Below, one piece after another: positions 10,623 through 21,874 of a stretch of 64,000 nt of DNA. The notes beneath the pieces are model-generated. The model had not been told where the DNA came from. It did no database searches and saw only the letters and a program-made list of their open reading frames with translations. Each line of letters begins with the position of its first letter. Position 1 is the first letter of the stretch. The position numbers were made by a program, and so were the translations under genes. Source of the DNA: Argopecten irradians (taxonomy: Eukaryota > Mollusca > Bivalvia > Pectinida > Pectinidae); assembly GCF_041381155.1 (NCBI RefSeq), contig NC_091145.1, positions 41,133,697-41,197,696 of the forward strand. The letters are read 5' to 3'.

Positions 10623-10625
10623 CTA
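10592..10625 (-). promoter_or_regulatory. Gag stop codon with overlapping hairpins; probable readthrough signal
   Basis: The gag UAG is at 10625-10623 and the next stop in the same frame is the end of pol. Two perfect 8-bp hairpins overlap here. Hairpin A (10625-10604) pairs TAGGGATA, including the stop, with TATCCCTA around a 6-nt loop. Hairpin B (10614-10592) starts 8 nt after the stop and pairs GCCTATCC with GGATAGGC around a 7-nt loop. They share bases and cannot form together. A structure about 8 nt downstream of a UAG is typical of gammaretroviral stop suppression; that it works here is inferred. Confidence 0.6.
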
Positions 10626-11636
10626 TCGTGAATTGTTAGTATTTGCCCATTGTCCTCTACATACAGGTTTGATGTGGCCTATTTTGCCACACTTGAAACA
10701 TGTTAAATTAAAAGCAGGACATTTTGTTCGATCAGTACATGACTTACCACAACCTTGGCATCGTCTTTGTTGTTGGTGCATTGGCTGGTTTGTTTGATGT
10801 CTATGGGGCTTTTGCTGTCTCCATTGTTGCTGGTGTTGTACTTGTTGTTGCTGCTGCTGGTGTTGCTGTTGTTGATGCTTTTGTTGTTGCAGCTGATTTA
10901 CCTGCTGAAATATTGTTTCAGACAAGTCTCTGGTCATTTCGGCGAATTTTTCTGCGAGCACATTGACACTTCTAACCTCCGGCGAGTCTGTTACGCACTC
11001 TAACTCCTCCGAAGCTAGCTGAACTGCTTTCCTTAGTTCCAAAAAGGTTGAGGGCTCTTTACCTATTACTCTGGCCCTTAAGTCAGAATTGAGTCCTTTC
11101 ACAGCTGCTTTTACCTTATAGCACTCTGGCAGTGGCGCTCCAAGTCCTGTCTTTTCAGCCCTTTCTATGAAGGATAAAGCACTTTCCGTTATGGTTTGTT
11201 TGATAGACATAAATGTCATATCATTGTCTTTAATACCAAATCTGTCAAAGAAAGCTACTTTAAAAGCAGCTAACGAGGCTATAGCTGATTGCGGTTGAGT
11301 TTGCAGCCACAGTGCTGCAGGCCCTTCAAATAGTAGTGGCAATGCACTAAGCATCTTTGCTTCTGTATAATTTTGGACTTTCATCCAAGCTTCCATGCTT
11401 GGAAACCATATTTGTGGTGACTCTGTTCCATCGTATTTCTTGATTTGAATGGTCGTCATCTCAAAGTATGATGTATTTTCTACAGATGAGTTAATTATAA
11501 TTTCATTGTTAATAGAGTCCTCCTGTGTCAATTCCTGTTCTTCCTCATCATGGTTTTGTATGTCCGTTGTTGTGGATGCTGACTGACTACGGGTCGTTAT
11601 GGAATCTCTGTAATTAATTGGCTTGCTGATAGGCAT
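10623..11636 (-). CDS. gag: Gag polyprotein
   Basis: 337 residues from the ATG at 11636; an in-frame GTG precedes it by one codon. The C-terminus holds a canonical zinc knuckle, CFKCGKIGHIKPVC, preceded by a second cysteine-rich motif, CQGCGKSCTDRTKC, that lacks the usual histidine. Before these is a Gln/His-rich stretch of CAG/CAA codons (about residues 247-290). The central part (about 65-240) is mainly helical in character, as in capsid regions of Ty3/Gypsy Gag. It assembles the virus-like particle and binds RNA. It ends at a UAG, with pol in the same frame, so a minority of ribosomes probably extend it into Gag-Pol. Only 31 bases separate it from the 5' LTR. Confidence 0.9.
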   Translation of the reverse strand: MPISKPINYRDSITTRSQSASTTTDIQNHDEEEQELTQEDSINNEIIINSSVENTSYFEMTTIQIKKYDGTESPQIWFPSMEAWMKVQNYTEAKMLSALPLLFEGPAALWLQTQPQSAIASLAAFKVAFFDRFGIKDNDMTFMSIKQTITESALSFIERAEKTGLGAPLPECYKVKAAVKGLNSDLRARVIGKEPSTFLELRKAVQLASEELECVTDSPEVRSVNVLAEKFAEMTRDLSETIFQQVNQLQQQKHQQQQHQQQQQQVQHQQQWRQQKPHRHQTNQPMHQQQRRCQGCGKSCTDRTKCPAFNLTCFKCGKIGHIKPVCRGQWANTNNSR

Positions 11637-11639
11637 CAC

Positions 11640-11667
11640 CAGGGGTCGCTTAGGATCTCCACCAAGT
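11640..11667 (-). promoter_or_regulatory. Leader and possible primer-binding site
   Basis: The minus strand after the 5' LTR reads AAACT then TGGTGGAGATCCTAAGCG. TGG at this position fits a tRNA-primed start, but I could not match the following bases to a particular tRNA 3' end. The leader before gag is very short, about 30 bases. Confidence 0.3.
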
Positions 11668-13762
11668 TTTCATGTTGTTTTTTTCTTTTTCTATAGTTTC
11701 TGAAGATTTTCTGTAAATATAAATGAGACAGCTGTTTAGATCCGATGTTCTTTATTCCTTGTCCAAGCTCTGAGTGAAGTACATGAATATGATAAACAAT
11801 CATTCAGTACAAAGGTAAACTACAATTGATATCGACTTAGATATACAATACAGAAATATCTATTTGTCAAATAAGAGTTACAATTATATTAAATTGAACT
11901 ACAATGTACATCAAAATAATTTACTGTATATAAAGAAAATATATACTATACTGAAGACTTTCGTTAAACATATTGTATTTGGGGAATGGGGATTAGCTAA
12001 GGTAAAGTCTATTCACTTGGCTATGAGAAGTACATTTAGCCTATAGATAAATGAACAAGCGATCTATTATTTACAATACTGATATTAAAAACAACACATT
12101 AATATCAGACATTAGAACAATTAGAAGAAAACTCATTTACACAACATTTATAAAATAAGCACGACCCATGAATAAGATTTGACTATCTTCTGTTTACATT
12201 GACAACTTCTACTTTCACTTTTGATACTGTACTTCCGGCATGTAGTGGTCATTTCCGGTCAGACCGAAATTCGTTAGATAGATAGTAATCATCAATAATC
12301 ACCGAGCTTAAATCCGAGATCGAATATTAAGCTCTTATAATGAAAATGTACATTATGGATCAATGGTTATTCAAAGATTATAATAAAAATATTTACATCT
12401 TAAATTTACTGATCATTGACGTTAGCAACTGACACAAAAACTTATGACACTTGTAGTTTAAAACTCGCTCATTCAGATCAGATTAAACTAGTAGAGAAAA
12501 GTATACATTTCAGATTAAAAAGACAAAAATCATAAATCAATATTACATACAGTTACCTCAATGATGAAATTGATATTGAATCGAGGAACATGATTTACAC
12601 AAAGATGTATTTCGCACATGTCGGCAGTCATTTTATTTACGGAAGATCTCACAAGGGAGATAACTCTAACAAAAGTTGTAATTTAAGGTAACGCTTCACT
12701 GAACCACAAAGGTTCGCATAGATAATACTGATAACTTTAAGGTAAACTGATTTCTTACAGAACATGGTCTACCCTAGAGTTAAGTTATAGGTAAAACAGA
12801 TAATAATGCTGCTTAGATTCCGAACATTCAAATTTACGCATTTGTTAATTCGTTTCTTTTGTTAGAAAGACTGCGACACAGAATACATACATGTACGTAA
12901 AATATACAAATGAAAAATTTATATACAGCATTGAAAAATTAAATAACTTTTAAATCAAAATGAAACATAAATCATTTAACAATATAATGTCAAATAGCTA
13001 ATATGACTGATGACGAATAAATGATTTTTAAAAATAACAAAGATAGTAAAAATAAAGGATTGCTTACCTGTAAATATAAATGAGACAGCTGTTTAGATCC
13101 GATGTTCTTTATTCCTTGTCCAAGCTCTGAGTGAAGAGCTGGACGATGAACCAAATCTAAACAGACTGTCCGAAGAACTTTTTCCGTATTCTGATTGGTC
13201 AGCCAATCAGATCTAAGATCAAGGTAAGACAATCAGACAATACCGTTTACTGCGACACAGCGCACTGGCATCTAATCACACTGTCGCTAATTGATACTTA
13301 ATGCCTGACACGGCTGTCAGATAATTAACTGACCAGGTAAAATCACAGGTGCCTTGTAAATGTCATGATGGTGACATAACTTGTACAAAGGGAAGATAAA
13401 TCTGGAGGAACAGGTGTTTACTTCAAGTGACCATAGAGTAATTAAAATTGCAATTAGCTATGTAGATATTCTTTGTTTGTTAACTAGCCAACACTAATAA
13501 CACACGGCGTGGGTAGGATATTATTACAATGATCAAAGGAAAGGAATTACATACAATAAAGCTGACACACATGTTTCTTGAGAAAGATTGTATCACATAC
13601 TTTATACATAATTATTTTAAATTCTTGAAATAATTTCTTCAATGCATTTTGATTTCTAATTCCTTTTTCTTACTAAATATGACCTTTTATTTACAAAAAC
13701 AGAGAATTATAAAGAAAAGTCTAAAATAAAACTTTTTACAAAAATCACAGATTTTCACTATG
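11668..13762 (-). repeat. 5' LTR of the provirus
   Basis: 2,095 bp, the partner of 685-2779. Differences I saw: two bases next to the 69-bp copy at 11711-11779, one T/C in the accgtata stretch, two near attacatacag, and single changes at ttgatattg, gtcggcag and attttatt. No promoter element was assigned with confidence. The element's transcripts would start in this copy. The last bases (TATG) merge with the satellite. Confidence 0.92.
13060..13075 (-). promoter_or_regulatory. Strong splice donor in the 5' LTR
   Basis: The minus strand reads TTTACAG then GTAAGCAAT, with GT at 13067-13066. It falls exactly at the end of the upstream 69-bp copy (13068-13136). The same sequence is in the 3' LTR at 2085/2084. 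It is the best candidate donor for the env mRNA if transcription starts upstream of it. Confidence 0.4.
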
Positions 13763-16700
13763 TAGTCTCGTGTACGAAAGCATAGTACATAAAGTAGTTA
13801 TAGTATAAAACCATCTGTGTATTGGTATGTAGTCTCGTGTACGAAAGCATAGTACATAATGTAGTTATAGTATAAAACCATCTGTGTATTGGTATGTAGT
13901 CTCGTGTACGAAAGCATAGTACATAAAATAGTTATAGTATAAAACCATCTGTGTAGTGGTATGTAGTCTCGTGTACGAAAGCATAGTACATAATGTAGTT
14001 ATAGTATAAAACCATCTGTGTGGTATGTAGTCTCGTGTACGAAAGCATAGTACATATAGTTATAGTATAAAACCATCTGTGTAGTGGTATGTAGTCTCGT
14101 GTACGAAAGCATAGTACATAATGTAGTTATAGTATAAAACCATCTGTGTATTGGTATGTAGTCTCGTGTACGAAAGCATAGTACATAAAGTAGTTATAGT
14201 ATAAAACCATCTGTGTAGTGGTATGTAGTCTCGTGTACGAAAGCATAGTACATAAAGTAGTTATAGTATAAAACCATCTGTGTAGTGGTATGTAGTCTCG
14301 TGTACGAAAGCATAGTACATAAAGTAGTTATAGTATAAAACCATCTGTGTAGTGGTATGTAGTCTCTGTGCGAAATCATAGTACATAAAATAGTTGTAGT
14401 ATAAAACCATCTGTGTATTGGTATGTAGTCTCGTGTACGAAAGCATAGTACATAATGTAGTTATAGTATAAAACCATCTGTGTAGTGGTATGTAGTCTCG
14501 TGTACGAAAGCATAGTACATAAAGTAGTTATAGTATAAAACCATCTGTGTATTGGTATGTAGTCTCGTGTACGAAAGCATAGTACATAAAGTAGTTATAG
14601 TATAAAACCATCTGTGTAGTGGTATGTAGTCTCGTGTACGAAAGCATAGTACATAAAGTAGTTATAGTATAAAACCATCTGTGTAGTGGTATGTAGTCTC
14701 GTGTACCAAAGCATAGTACATATTGTAGTTATAGTATAAAACCATCTGTGTAGTGGTATGTAGTCTCGTGTACGAAAGCATAGTACATAAAGTAGTTATA
14801 GTATAAAACCATCTGTGTAGTGGTTTGTAGTCTCGTGTACGAAAGCATAGTACATAATGTAGTTATAGTATAAAACCATCTGTGTATTGGTATGTACTCT
14901 CGTGTACGAAAGCATAGAACATAAAGTAGTTATAGTATAAAACCATCTGTGTAGTGGTATGTAGTCTCGTGTACGAAAGCATAGTACATAAAGTAGTTAT
15001 AGTATAAAACCATCTGTGTAGTGGTATGTAGTCTCGTGTACGAAAGCATAGTACATAAAGTAGTTATAGTATAAAACCATCTGTGTAGTGGTATGTAGTC
15101 TCGTGTACGAAAGCATAGTACATAAAGTAGTTATAGTATAAAACCATCTGTGTATTGGTATGTAGTCTCGTGTACGAAAGCATAGTACATAAAGTAGTTA
15201 TAGTATAAAACCATCTGTGTAGTGGTATGTAGTCTCGTGTACGAAAGCATAGTACATAAAGTAGTTATAGTATAAAACCATCTGTGTAGTGGTATGTAGT
15301 CTCGTGTACGAAAGCATAGTACATAAAGTAGTTATAGTATAAAACCATCTGTGTAGTGGTATGTAGTCTCGTGTACGAAAGCATAGTACATAAAGTAGTT
15401 ATAGTATAAAACCATCTGTGTAGTGGTATGTAGTCTCGTGTACGAAAGCATAGTACATAAAGTAGTTATAGTATAAAACCATCTGTGTAGTGGTATGTAG
15501 TCTCGTGTACGAAAGCATAGTACATAAAGTAGTTATAGTATAAAACCATCTGTGTAGTGGTATGTAGTCTCGTGAACGAAAGCATAGTACATAAAATAGT
15601 TGTAGTATAAAACCATCTGTGTAGTGGTATATACTCTCGTGTACGAAAGCATAGTACATAAAGTAGTTATAGTATAAAACCATCTGTGTATTGGTATGTA
15701 GTCTCGTGTACGAAAGCATAGTACATAAAGTAGTTATAGTATAAAACCATCTGTGTAGTGGTATGTAGTCTCGTGTACGAAAGCATAGTACATAAAGTAG
15801 TTATAGTATAAAACCATCTGTGTAGTGGTATGTAGTCTCGTGTACGAAAGCATAGTACATAAAGTAGTTATAGTATAAAACCATCTGTGTAGTGGTATGT
15901 AGTCTCGTGTACGAAAGCATAGTACATAAAGTAGTTATAGTAGTATAAAACCATCTGTGTATGGTATGTAGTCTCGTGTCGAAACATAGTACATAAATAG
16001 TTTAGTATAAAACCTGTGTTGTATGTAGTCTCGTGTACGAAAGCATAGTACATAAAAGTAGTTATAGTATAAAACCATCTGTGTAGTGGTATGTAGTCTC
16101 GTGTACGAAAGCATAGTACATAAAGTAGTTATAGTATAAAACCATCTGTGTAGTGGTATGTAGTCTCGTGTACGAAAGCATAGTACATAAAGTAGTTATA
16201 GTATAAAACCATCTGTGTAGTGGTATGTAGTCTCGTGTACGAAAGCATAGTACATAAAGTAGTTATAGTATAAAACCATCTGTGTAGTGGTATGTAGTCT
16301 CGTGTACGAAAGCATAGTACATAAAGTAGTTTAGTATAAAAATGTAGTCTCGTGTAGAAAGCAGTACATAAAGTAGTTATAGTATAAAACCATCTGTGTA
16401 GTGGTATGTAGTCTCGTGTACGAAAGCATAGTACATAAAGTAGTTATAGTATAAAACCATCTGTGTAGTGGTATGTAGTCTCGTGTACGAAAGCATAGTA
16501 CATAAAGTAGTTAGTAGTATAAAACCATCTGTGTAGTGGTATGTAGTCTCGTGTACGAAAGCATAGTACATAAAGTAGTTATAGTATAAAACCATCTGTG
16601 TAGTGGTATGTAGTCTCGTGTACGAAAGCATAGTACATAAAGTAGTTATAGTATAAAACCATCTGTGTAGTGGTATGTAGTCTCGTGTACGAAAGCATAG

Positions 16701-19700
16701 TACATAAAGTAGTTATAGTATAAAACCATCTGTGTAGTGGTATGTAGTCTCGTGTACGAAATCATAGTACATAAAGTAGTTATAGTATAAAACCATCTGT
16801 GTAGTGGTATGTAGTCTCGTGTACGAAAGCATAGTACATAAAGTAGTTATAGTATAAAACCATCTGTGTAGTGGTATGTAGTCTCGTGTACGAAAGCATA
16901 GTACATAAAGTAGTTATAGTATAAAACCATCTGTGTAGTGGTATGTAGTCTCGTGTACGAAAGCATAGTACATAAAGTAGTTATAGTATAAAACCATCTG
17001 TGTAGTGGTATGTAGTCTCGTGTACGAAAGCATAGTACATAATGTAGTTATAGTATAAAACCATCTGTGTAGTGGTATGTAGTCTCGTGTACGAAAGCAT
17101 AGTACATAAAGTAGTTATAGTATAAAACCATCTGTGTAGTGGTATGTAGTCTCGTGTACGAAAGCATAGTACATAAAGTAGTTATAGTATAAAACCATCT
17201 GTGTAGTGGTATGTAGTCTCGTGTACGAAAGCATAGTACATAAAGTAGTTATAGTATAAAACCATCTGTGTATTGGTATGTAGTCTCGTGTACGAAAGCA
17301 TAGTACATAATGTAGTTATAGTATAAACCATCTGTGTAGTGGTATGTAGTCTCGTGTACGAAAGCATAGTACATAAAGTAGTTATAGTATAAAACCATCT
17401 GTGTAGTGGTATGTAGTCTCGTGTACGAAAGCATAGTACATAAAATAGTTGTAGTATAAAACCATCTGTGTAGTGGTATGTAGTCTCGTGTACGAAAGCA
17501 TAGTACATAAAGTAGTTATAGTATAAAACCATCTGTGTAGTGGTATGTAGTCTCGTGTACGAAAGCATAGTACATAAAGTAGTTGTAGTATAAAACCATC
17601 TGTGTATTGGTATGTAGTCTCGTGTACGAAAGCATAGTACATAAAATAGTTATAGTATAAAACCATCTGTGTAGTGGTATGTAGTCTCGTGTACGAAAGC
17701 AGTACATAAAGTAGTTATAGTATAAAACCATCTGTGTAGTGGTATGTAGTCTCGTGTACGAAAGCATAGTACATAAAATAGTTGTAGTATAAAACCATCT
17801 GTGTAGTGGTATGTAGTCTCGTGTACGAAAGCATAGTACATAAAGTAGTTATAGTATAAAACCATCTGTGTAGTGGTATGTAGTCTCGTGTACGAAAGCA
17901 TAGTACATAAAATAGTTGTAGTATAAAACCATCTGTGTAGTGGTATGTAGTCTCGTGTACGAAATCATAGTACATAAAGTAGTTATAGTATAAAACCATC
18001 TGTGTAGTGGTATGTACTCTCGTGTACGAAATCATAGTACATAAAGTAGTTATAGTATAAAACCATCTGTGTATTGGTATGTAGTCTCGTGTACGAAAGC
18101 ATAGTACATAAAGTAGTTATAGTATAAAACCATCTGTGTATTGGTATGTAGTCTCGTGTACGAAAGCAGTACTTAAAGTAGTTATAGTATAAAACCATCT
18201 GTGTATTGGTATGTAGTCTCGTGTACGAAATCATAGTACATAATGTAGTTATAGTATAAAACCATATGTGTATTTGTATGTAGTCTCGTGTACGAAAGCA
18301 TAGTACATAATGTAGTTATAGTATAAAACCATCTGTGTATTTGTATGTAGTCTCGTGTACGAAATCATAGTACATAATGTAGTTATAGTATAAAACCATA
18401 TGTGTATTTGTATGTAGTCTCGTGTACGAAATCATAGTACATAATGTAGTTATAGTATAAAACATATATGTGTATTTGTATGTAGTCTCGTGTACGAAAT
18501 CATAGTACATAATGTAGTTATAGTATAAAACCATATGTGTATTTGTATGTAGTCTCGTGTACGAAAGCATAGTACATAATGTAGTTATAGTATAAAACCA
18601 TCTGTGTATTTGTATGTAGTCTCGTGTACGAAATCATAGTACATAATGTAGTTATAGTATAAAACATATATGTGTATTTGTATGTAGTCTCGTGTACGAA
18701 ATCATAGTACATAATGTAGTTATAGTATAAAACCATCTGTGTATTGGTATGTAGTCTCGTGTACGAAAGCATAGAACAAAGAGTAGTTATAGTATAAAAC
18801 CATCTGTGTAGTGGTATGTACTCTCGTGTACGAAAGCATAGTACATAATGTAGTTATAGTATAAAACCATCTGTGTAGTGGTATGTAGTCTCGTGTACGA
18901 AAGCATAGTACATAAAGTAGTTATAGTATAAAACCATCTGTGTAGTGGTATGTAGTCTCGTGTACGAAAGCATAGTACATAAAGTAGTTATAGTATAAAA
19001 CCATCTGTGTAGTGGTATGTAGTCTCGTGTACGAAAGCATAGTACATAAAGTAGTTATAGTATAAAACCATCTGTGTAGTGGTATGTAGTCTCGTGTACG
19101 AAAGCATAGTACATAATGTAGTTATAGTATAAAACCATCTGTGTAGTGGTATGTAGTCTCGTGTACGAAAGCATAGAACAAAGAGTAGTTATAGTATAAA
19201 ACCATCTGTGTAGTGGTATGTAGTCTCGTGTACGAAATCATAGTACATAAAGTAGTTATAGTATAAAACCATCTGTGTAGTGGTATGTAGTCTCGTGTAC
19301 GAAAGCATAGTACATAAAGTAGTTATAGTATAAAACCATCTGTGTAGTGGTATGTAGTCTCGTGTACGAAAGCATAGTACATAAAGTAGTTATAGTATAA
19401 AAACCATCTGTGTAGTGGTATGTAGTCTCGTGTACGAAAGCATAGTACATAAAGTAGTTATAGTATAAAACCATCTGTGTATTGGTATGTAGTCTCGTGT
19501 ACGAAATCATAGTACATAAAGTAGTTATAGTATAAAACCATCTGTGTAGTGGTATGTAGTCTCGTGTACGAAAGCAGCAGTACATAAAGTAGTTATAGTA
19601 TAAAACCATCTGTGTAGTGGTATGTAGTCTCGTGTACGAAAGCATAGTACATAAAGTAGTTATAGTATAAAACCATCTGTGTAGTGGTATGTAGTCTCGT

Positions 19701-20119
19701 GTACGAAAGCATAGTACATAATGTAGTTATAGTATAAAACCATCTGTGTAGTGGTATGTAGTCTCGTGTACGAAAGCATAGTACATAATGTAGTTATAGT
19801 ATAAAACCATCTGTGTAGTGGTATGTAGTCTCGTGTACGAAAGCATAGTACATAATGTAGTTATAGTATAAAACCATCTGTGTAGTGGTATGTAGTCTCG
19901 TGTACGAAAGCATAGTACATAATGTAGTTATAGTATAAAACCATCTGTGTAGTGGTATGTAGTCTCGTGTACGAAATCATAGTACATAAAGTAGTTATAG
20001 TATAAAACCATCTGTGTAGTGGTATGTAGTCTCGTGTACGAAATCATAGTACATAAAGTAGTTATAGTATAAAACCATCTGTGTATTGGTATGTAGTCTC
20101 GTGTACGAAATCATAGTAG
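13763..20119. repeat. 67-bp minisatellite array
   Basis: About 95 copies of a 67-bp unit (tatgtagtctcgtgtacg, aaagcatagtacataaag, tagttatagtataaaacc, atctgtgtagtgg). Variants include gtattgg for gtagtgg, aatcatag for aagcatag, and aatgtag for aaagtag. A block at about 18240-18740 is distinct (tgtatttgtatg with aatcatag and aatgtag) and alternates in a higher-order pattern. Degraded copies lie near 15940-16030 and 16330-16370. Since 67 is not a multiple of 3, the minus strand shows open frames in all phases, which are by-products. Confidence 0.97.
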
Positions 20120-20237
20120 TTTCGGAAAACATTCTGCAGAAAGACCATGCGATCGGCAATTTGAGCTTGGACATCCTTCACGGACAGAGGAAATTTCATT
20201 TATATATAAACATTTCATTCTCCACCTTTTCACATAA
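20120..20237 (+). CDS. Candidate second exon of the gene starting at 540
   Basis: The minisatellite ends in TCATAGTAG, giving a possible 3' splice site at 20118-20119. Read in the phase left by the candidate exon at 540-613, the next 38 codons are open to a TAA at 20235. They contain a protein-like run (FGKHSAERPCDRQFELGHPS) before an AT-rich end. The polypyrimidine tract is poor. A further donor (GAG/GTATAT) lies beyond the stop. Function is unknown and the exon could be chance: an open run this long is not rare. Confidence 0.3.
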
Positions 20238-20910
20238 TTTCTCGATATGTTTTTGAGGTATATGATTTCGTTACCAAACCGAGTAGTTTTACATTATTGT
20301 AGCAGTACGGTTCTGTTAAGTTTCACGAACGATATTGTTATAGTGTAATTCACGGACAAATTATTTAAGTCCATAATATATTTCTGTTAGGCTAAAACAC
20401 GAACTATCTTCTTACTTAAGACGTTATTTATATAGCCATACCAAAACTACTAGGATTTCGTACACAAGAGTGCACAGTTAAATAATAACAATACACAGAT
20501 AGTTTAGACTATACATCATGTACGTTAAGGATTGAAGATAATATCAACTCTCCTACGTGGAAAACATGCCTGAAGTGGCCGGATTTGTCACCATCTTTCT
20601 GTTAAACATACCATTTGCGATATCTTTTCAGCCTCTATCCAGAGTTGTCGTTCCTTCGTCTGTGAAGCTAGGTTAGGACAGAATCAATTATGATGGAAGG
20701 CGACCAAATTACAAAATAAAAATATCAAACGAAAATTTTGAAAAATATCAAGCAGAACTAACATTTTATTGATAGTAAGAAGAACATGTTTGTCGATGAC
20801 GATAAACTGGAAAATACAGAACCAATTTGAATTGTTTAGGCCACGTGTATACTCCCATAACATGAGAGTCGACTGGTCAGCCGTTTTTTTATCGGATGTT
20901 ATTTTAGAGG
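20238..20910. other. AT-rich sequence without a recognised feature
   Basis: Non-repetitive, AT-rich DNA. The open frames at 20684-21079 (-) and 20769-21194 (+) overlap the dispersed repeat that follows and each other; neither has domain content. Confidence 0.6.
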
Positions 20911-21574
20911 CAAAATTTATACAAACTCTGTCCCCTTCCCCCAAGGATGTTTCTGGACAAATTTGGTTACACTCTATGCAGAACTCTATGACTAGTAGCG
21001 ATTTAAAGGATTTATCTCTATTTTCACTATTGGGCCCCGCCCCTCCTGCCCCCCCGGGGGGGGGGAGGGTCAGAGCCAAAATTCATACAACTTCTGTTCC
21101 CTTCCCTCAAGGATGTTTTGGCCAGATTTGGTTACAATTCATGCAGAACTCTAGGAAAAGTAGCGATTTATTGGTTTATCTCTATTTCTATTAGGCCCTG
21201 CACCTCTTGCCCCCAGGGGGTCAGAGCCAAAATTTATACAAGTTGTGTTCCCCTTCCCCAAAGGATGTTTGTTACCAAATTTGGTAACAATCCATGGAGA
21301 ACTCTAGGACAAGTATCGATTTAAAGGATTTACCTTAATTTTCCCTATTGGGCCCCGCCCCTCCTGTCCCCGGGGGGGGGGTGGGGGGGGGGGGGGGGGT
21401 CAGAGCCAAAATTTATACACGTTCTGTTCCCCTTCCCCCAAGGATGTTTGTGGCCAAACTTGGTTACAATCCATGCAGAACTCTAGCAATTTAAAGGAAA
21501 TGTTGACGGACGGACGGACGACGGACGCCGCGCCATGGCATAAGCTCACCGGCCCTTCGTGCCAAGTGAGCTTA
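20911..21574. mobile_element. Non-autonomous dispersed repeat with four internal units
   Basis: Four diverged units of roughly 150-170 bp, each with ccaaaatttatacaa, ccttcccccaaggatgttt, tttggttacaatc, catgcagaactctag and a GC-rich gggccccgcccctcctg block followed by long G runs. The block ends in gacggacggacgacggacg and a 9-bp perfect inverted repeat, taagctcac (21541-21549) / gtgagctta (21566-21574). This tandem-core plus hairpin end is a style of dispersed repeat I associate with bivalve genomes. No coding capacity. Confidence 0.7.
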
Positions 21575-21874
21575 AAATCAAGCGCCCGCGGCTTGTACAA
21601 TACAAGAAGAAAAACAAACCAAGTGGCAGATTATTTTGATTAGATAGGATTGATAATAATAACTTTTTGGATAGATAAATAAATTTTTGGAGGATTGATA
21701 AATATCTTTATGGAACTTCATGTTACCTTGATATTTGAAAAAAAAAACCCACATTGAAATGTTCAGTTATACTTTTTTAATGAGCAATTCCTTACGGATA
21801 ATCAATACACAACGTCTAAGACTGTTATAATGTCCTATATACGATGAATCACTATACTACTGTACCGACCAGGT
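21575..21874. other. 3' flank of the Asp-rich protein gene
   Basis: AT-rich, no gene. On the minus strand an AATAAA overlaps the stop codon of the upstream gene (21877-21872), and I saw no better poly(A) signal close by. Confidence 0.5.

Larger units (their letters stand above)
685..13762 (-). mobile_element. Env-bearing chromodomain Ty3/Gypsy provirus
   Basis: A 13,078-bp LTR element on the minus strand: 5' LTR 11668-13762, gag, pol, env, 3' LTR 685-2779. All three genes are open. I counted 8 substitutions and no indels between the 2,095-bp LTRs, so the insertion is recent. It sits in the 67-bp minisatellite, but the array phase does not continue cleanly across it: about 22 bp of a monomer is absent. 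No clear 4-6 bp target duplication was found. The exact LTR ends are uncertain by a few bases because TTTCATG on the left and CACTATG on the right recur at the internal borders. The Pol order PR-RT-RH-IN and the IN-distal chromodomain place it in Ty3/Gypsy (Metaviridae). Env has the hallmarks of the fusion-protein type found in errantivirus-like elements. Confidence 0.93.

Noticed and set aside
881..12046. Open frames in the LTRs (881-1063, 2007-2249, 11864-12046, 12990-13232)
   Set aside because: Present twice only because they lie in the two LTRs. They are short and lack domains, and the starts at 881 and 11864 are TTG rather than ATG.
13763..20119. Many minus-strand open frames (YTRLHTTTQMVLYYNYFMYY type)
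   Set aside because: By-products of the 67-bp unit, which lacks stops on the minus strand in most copies; they overlap each other in different phases.
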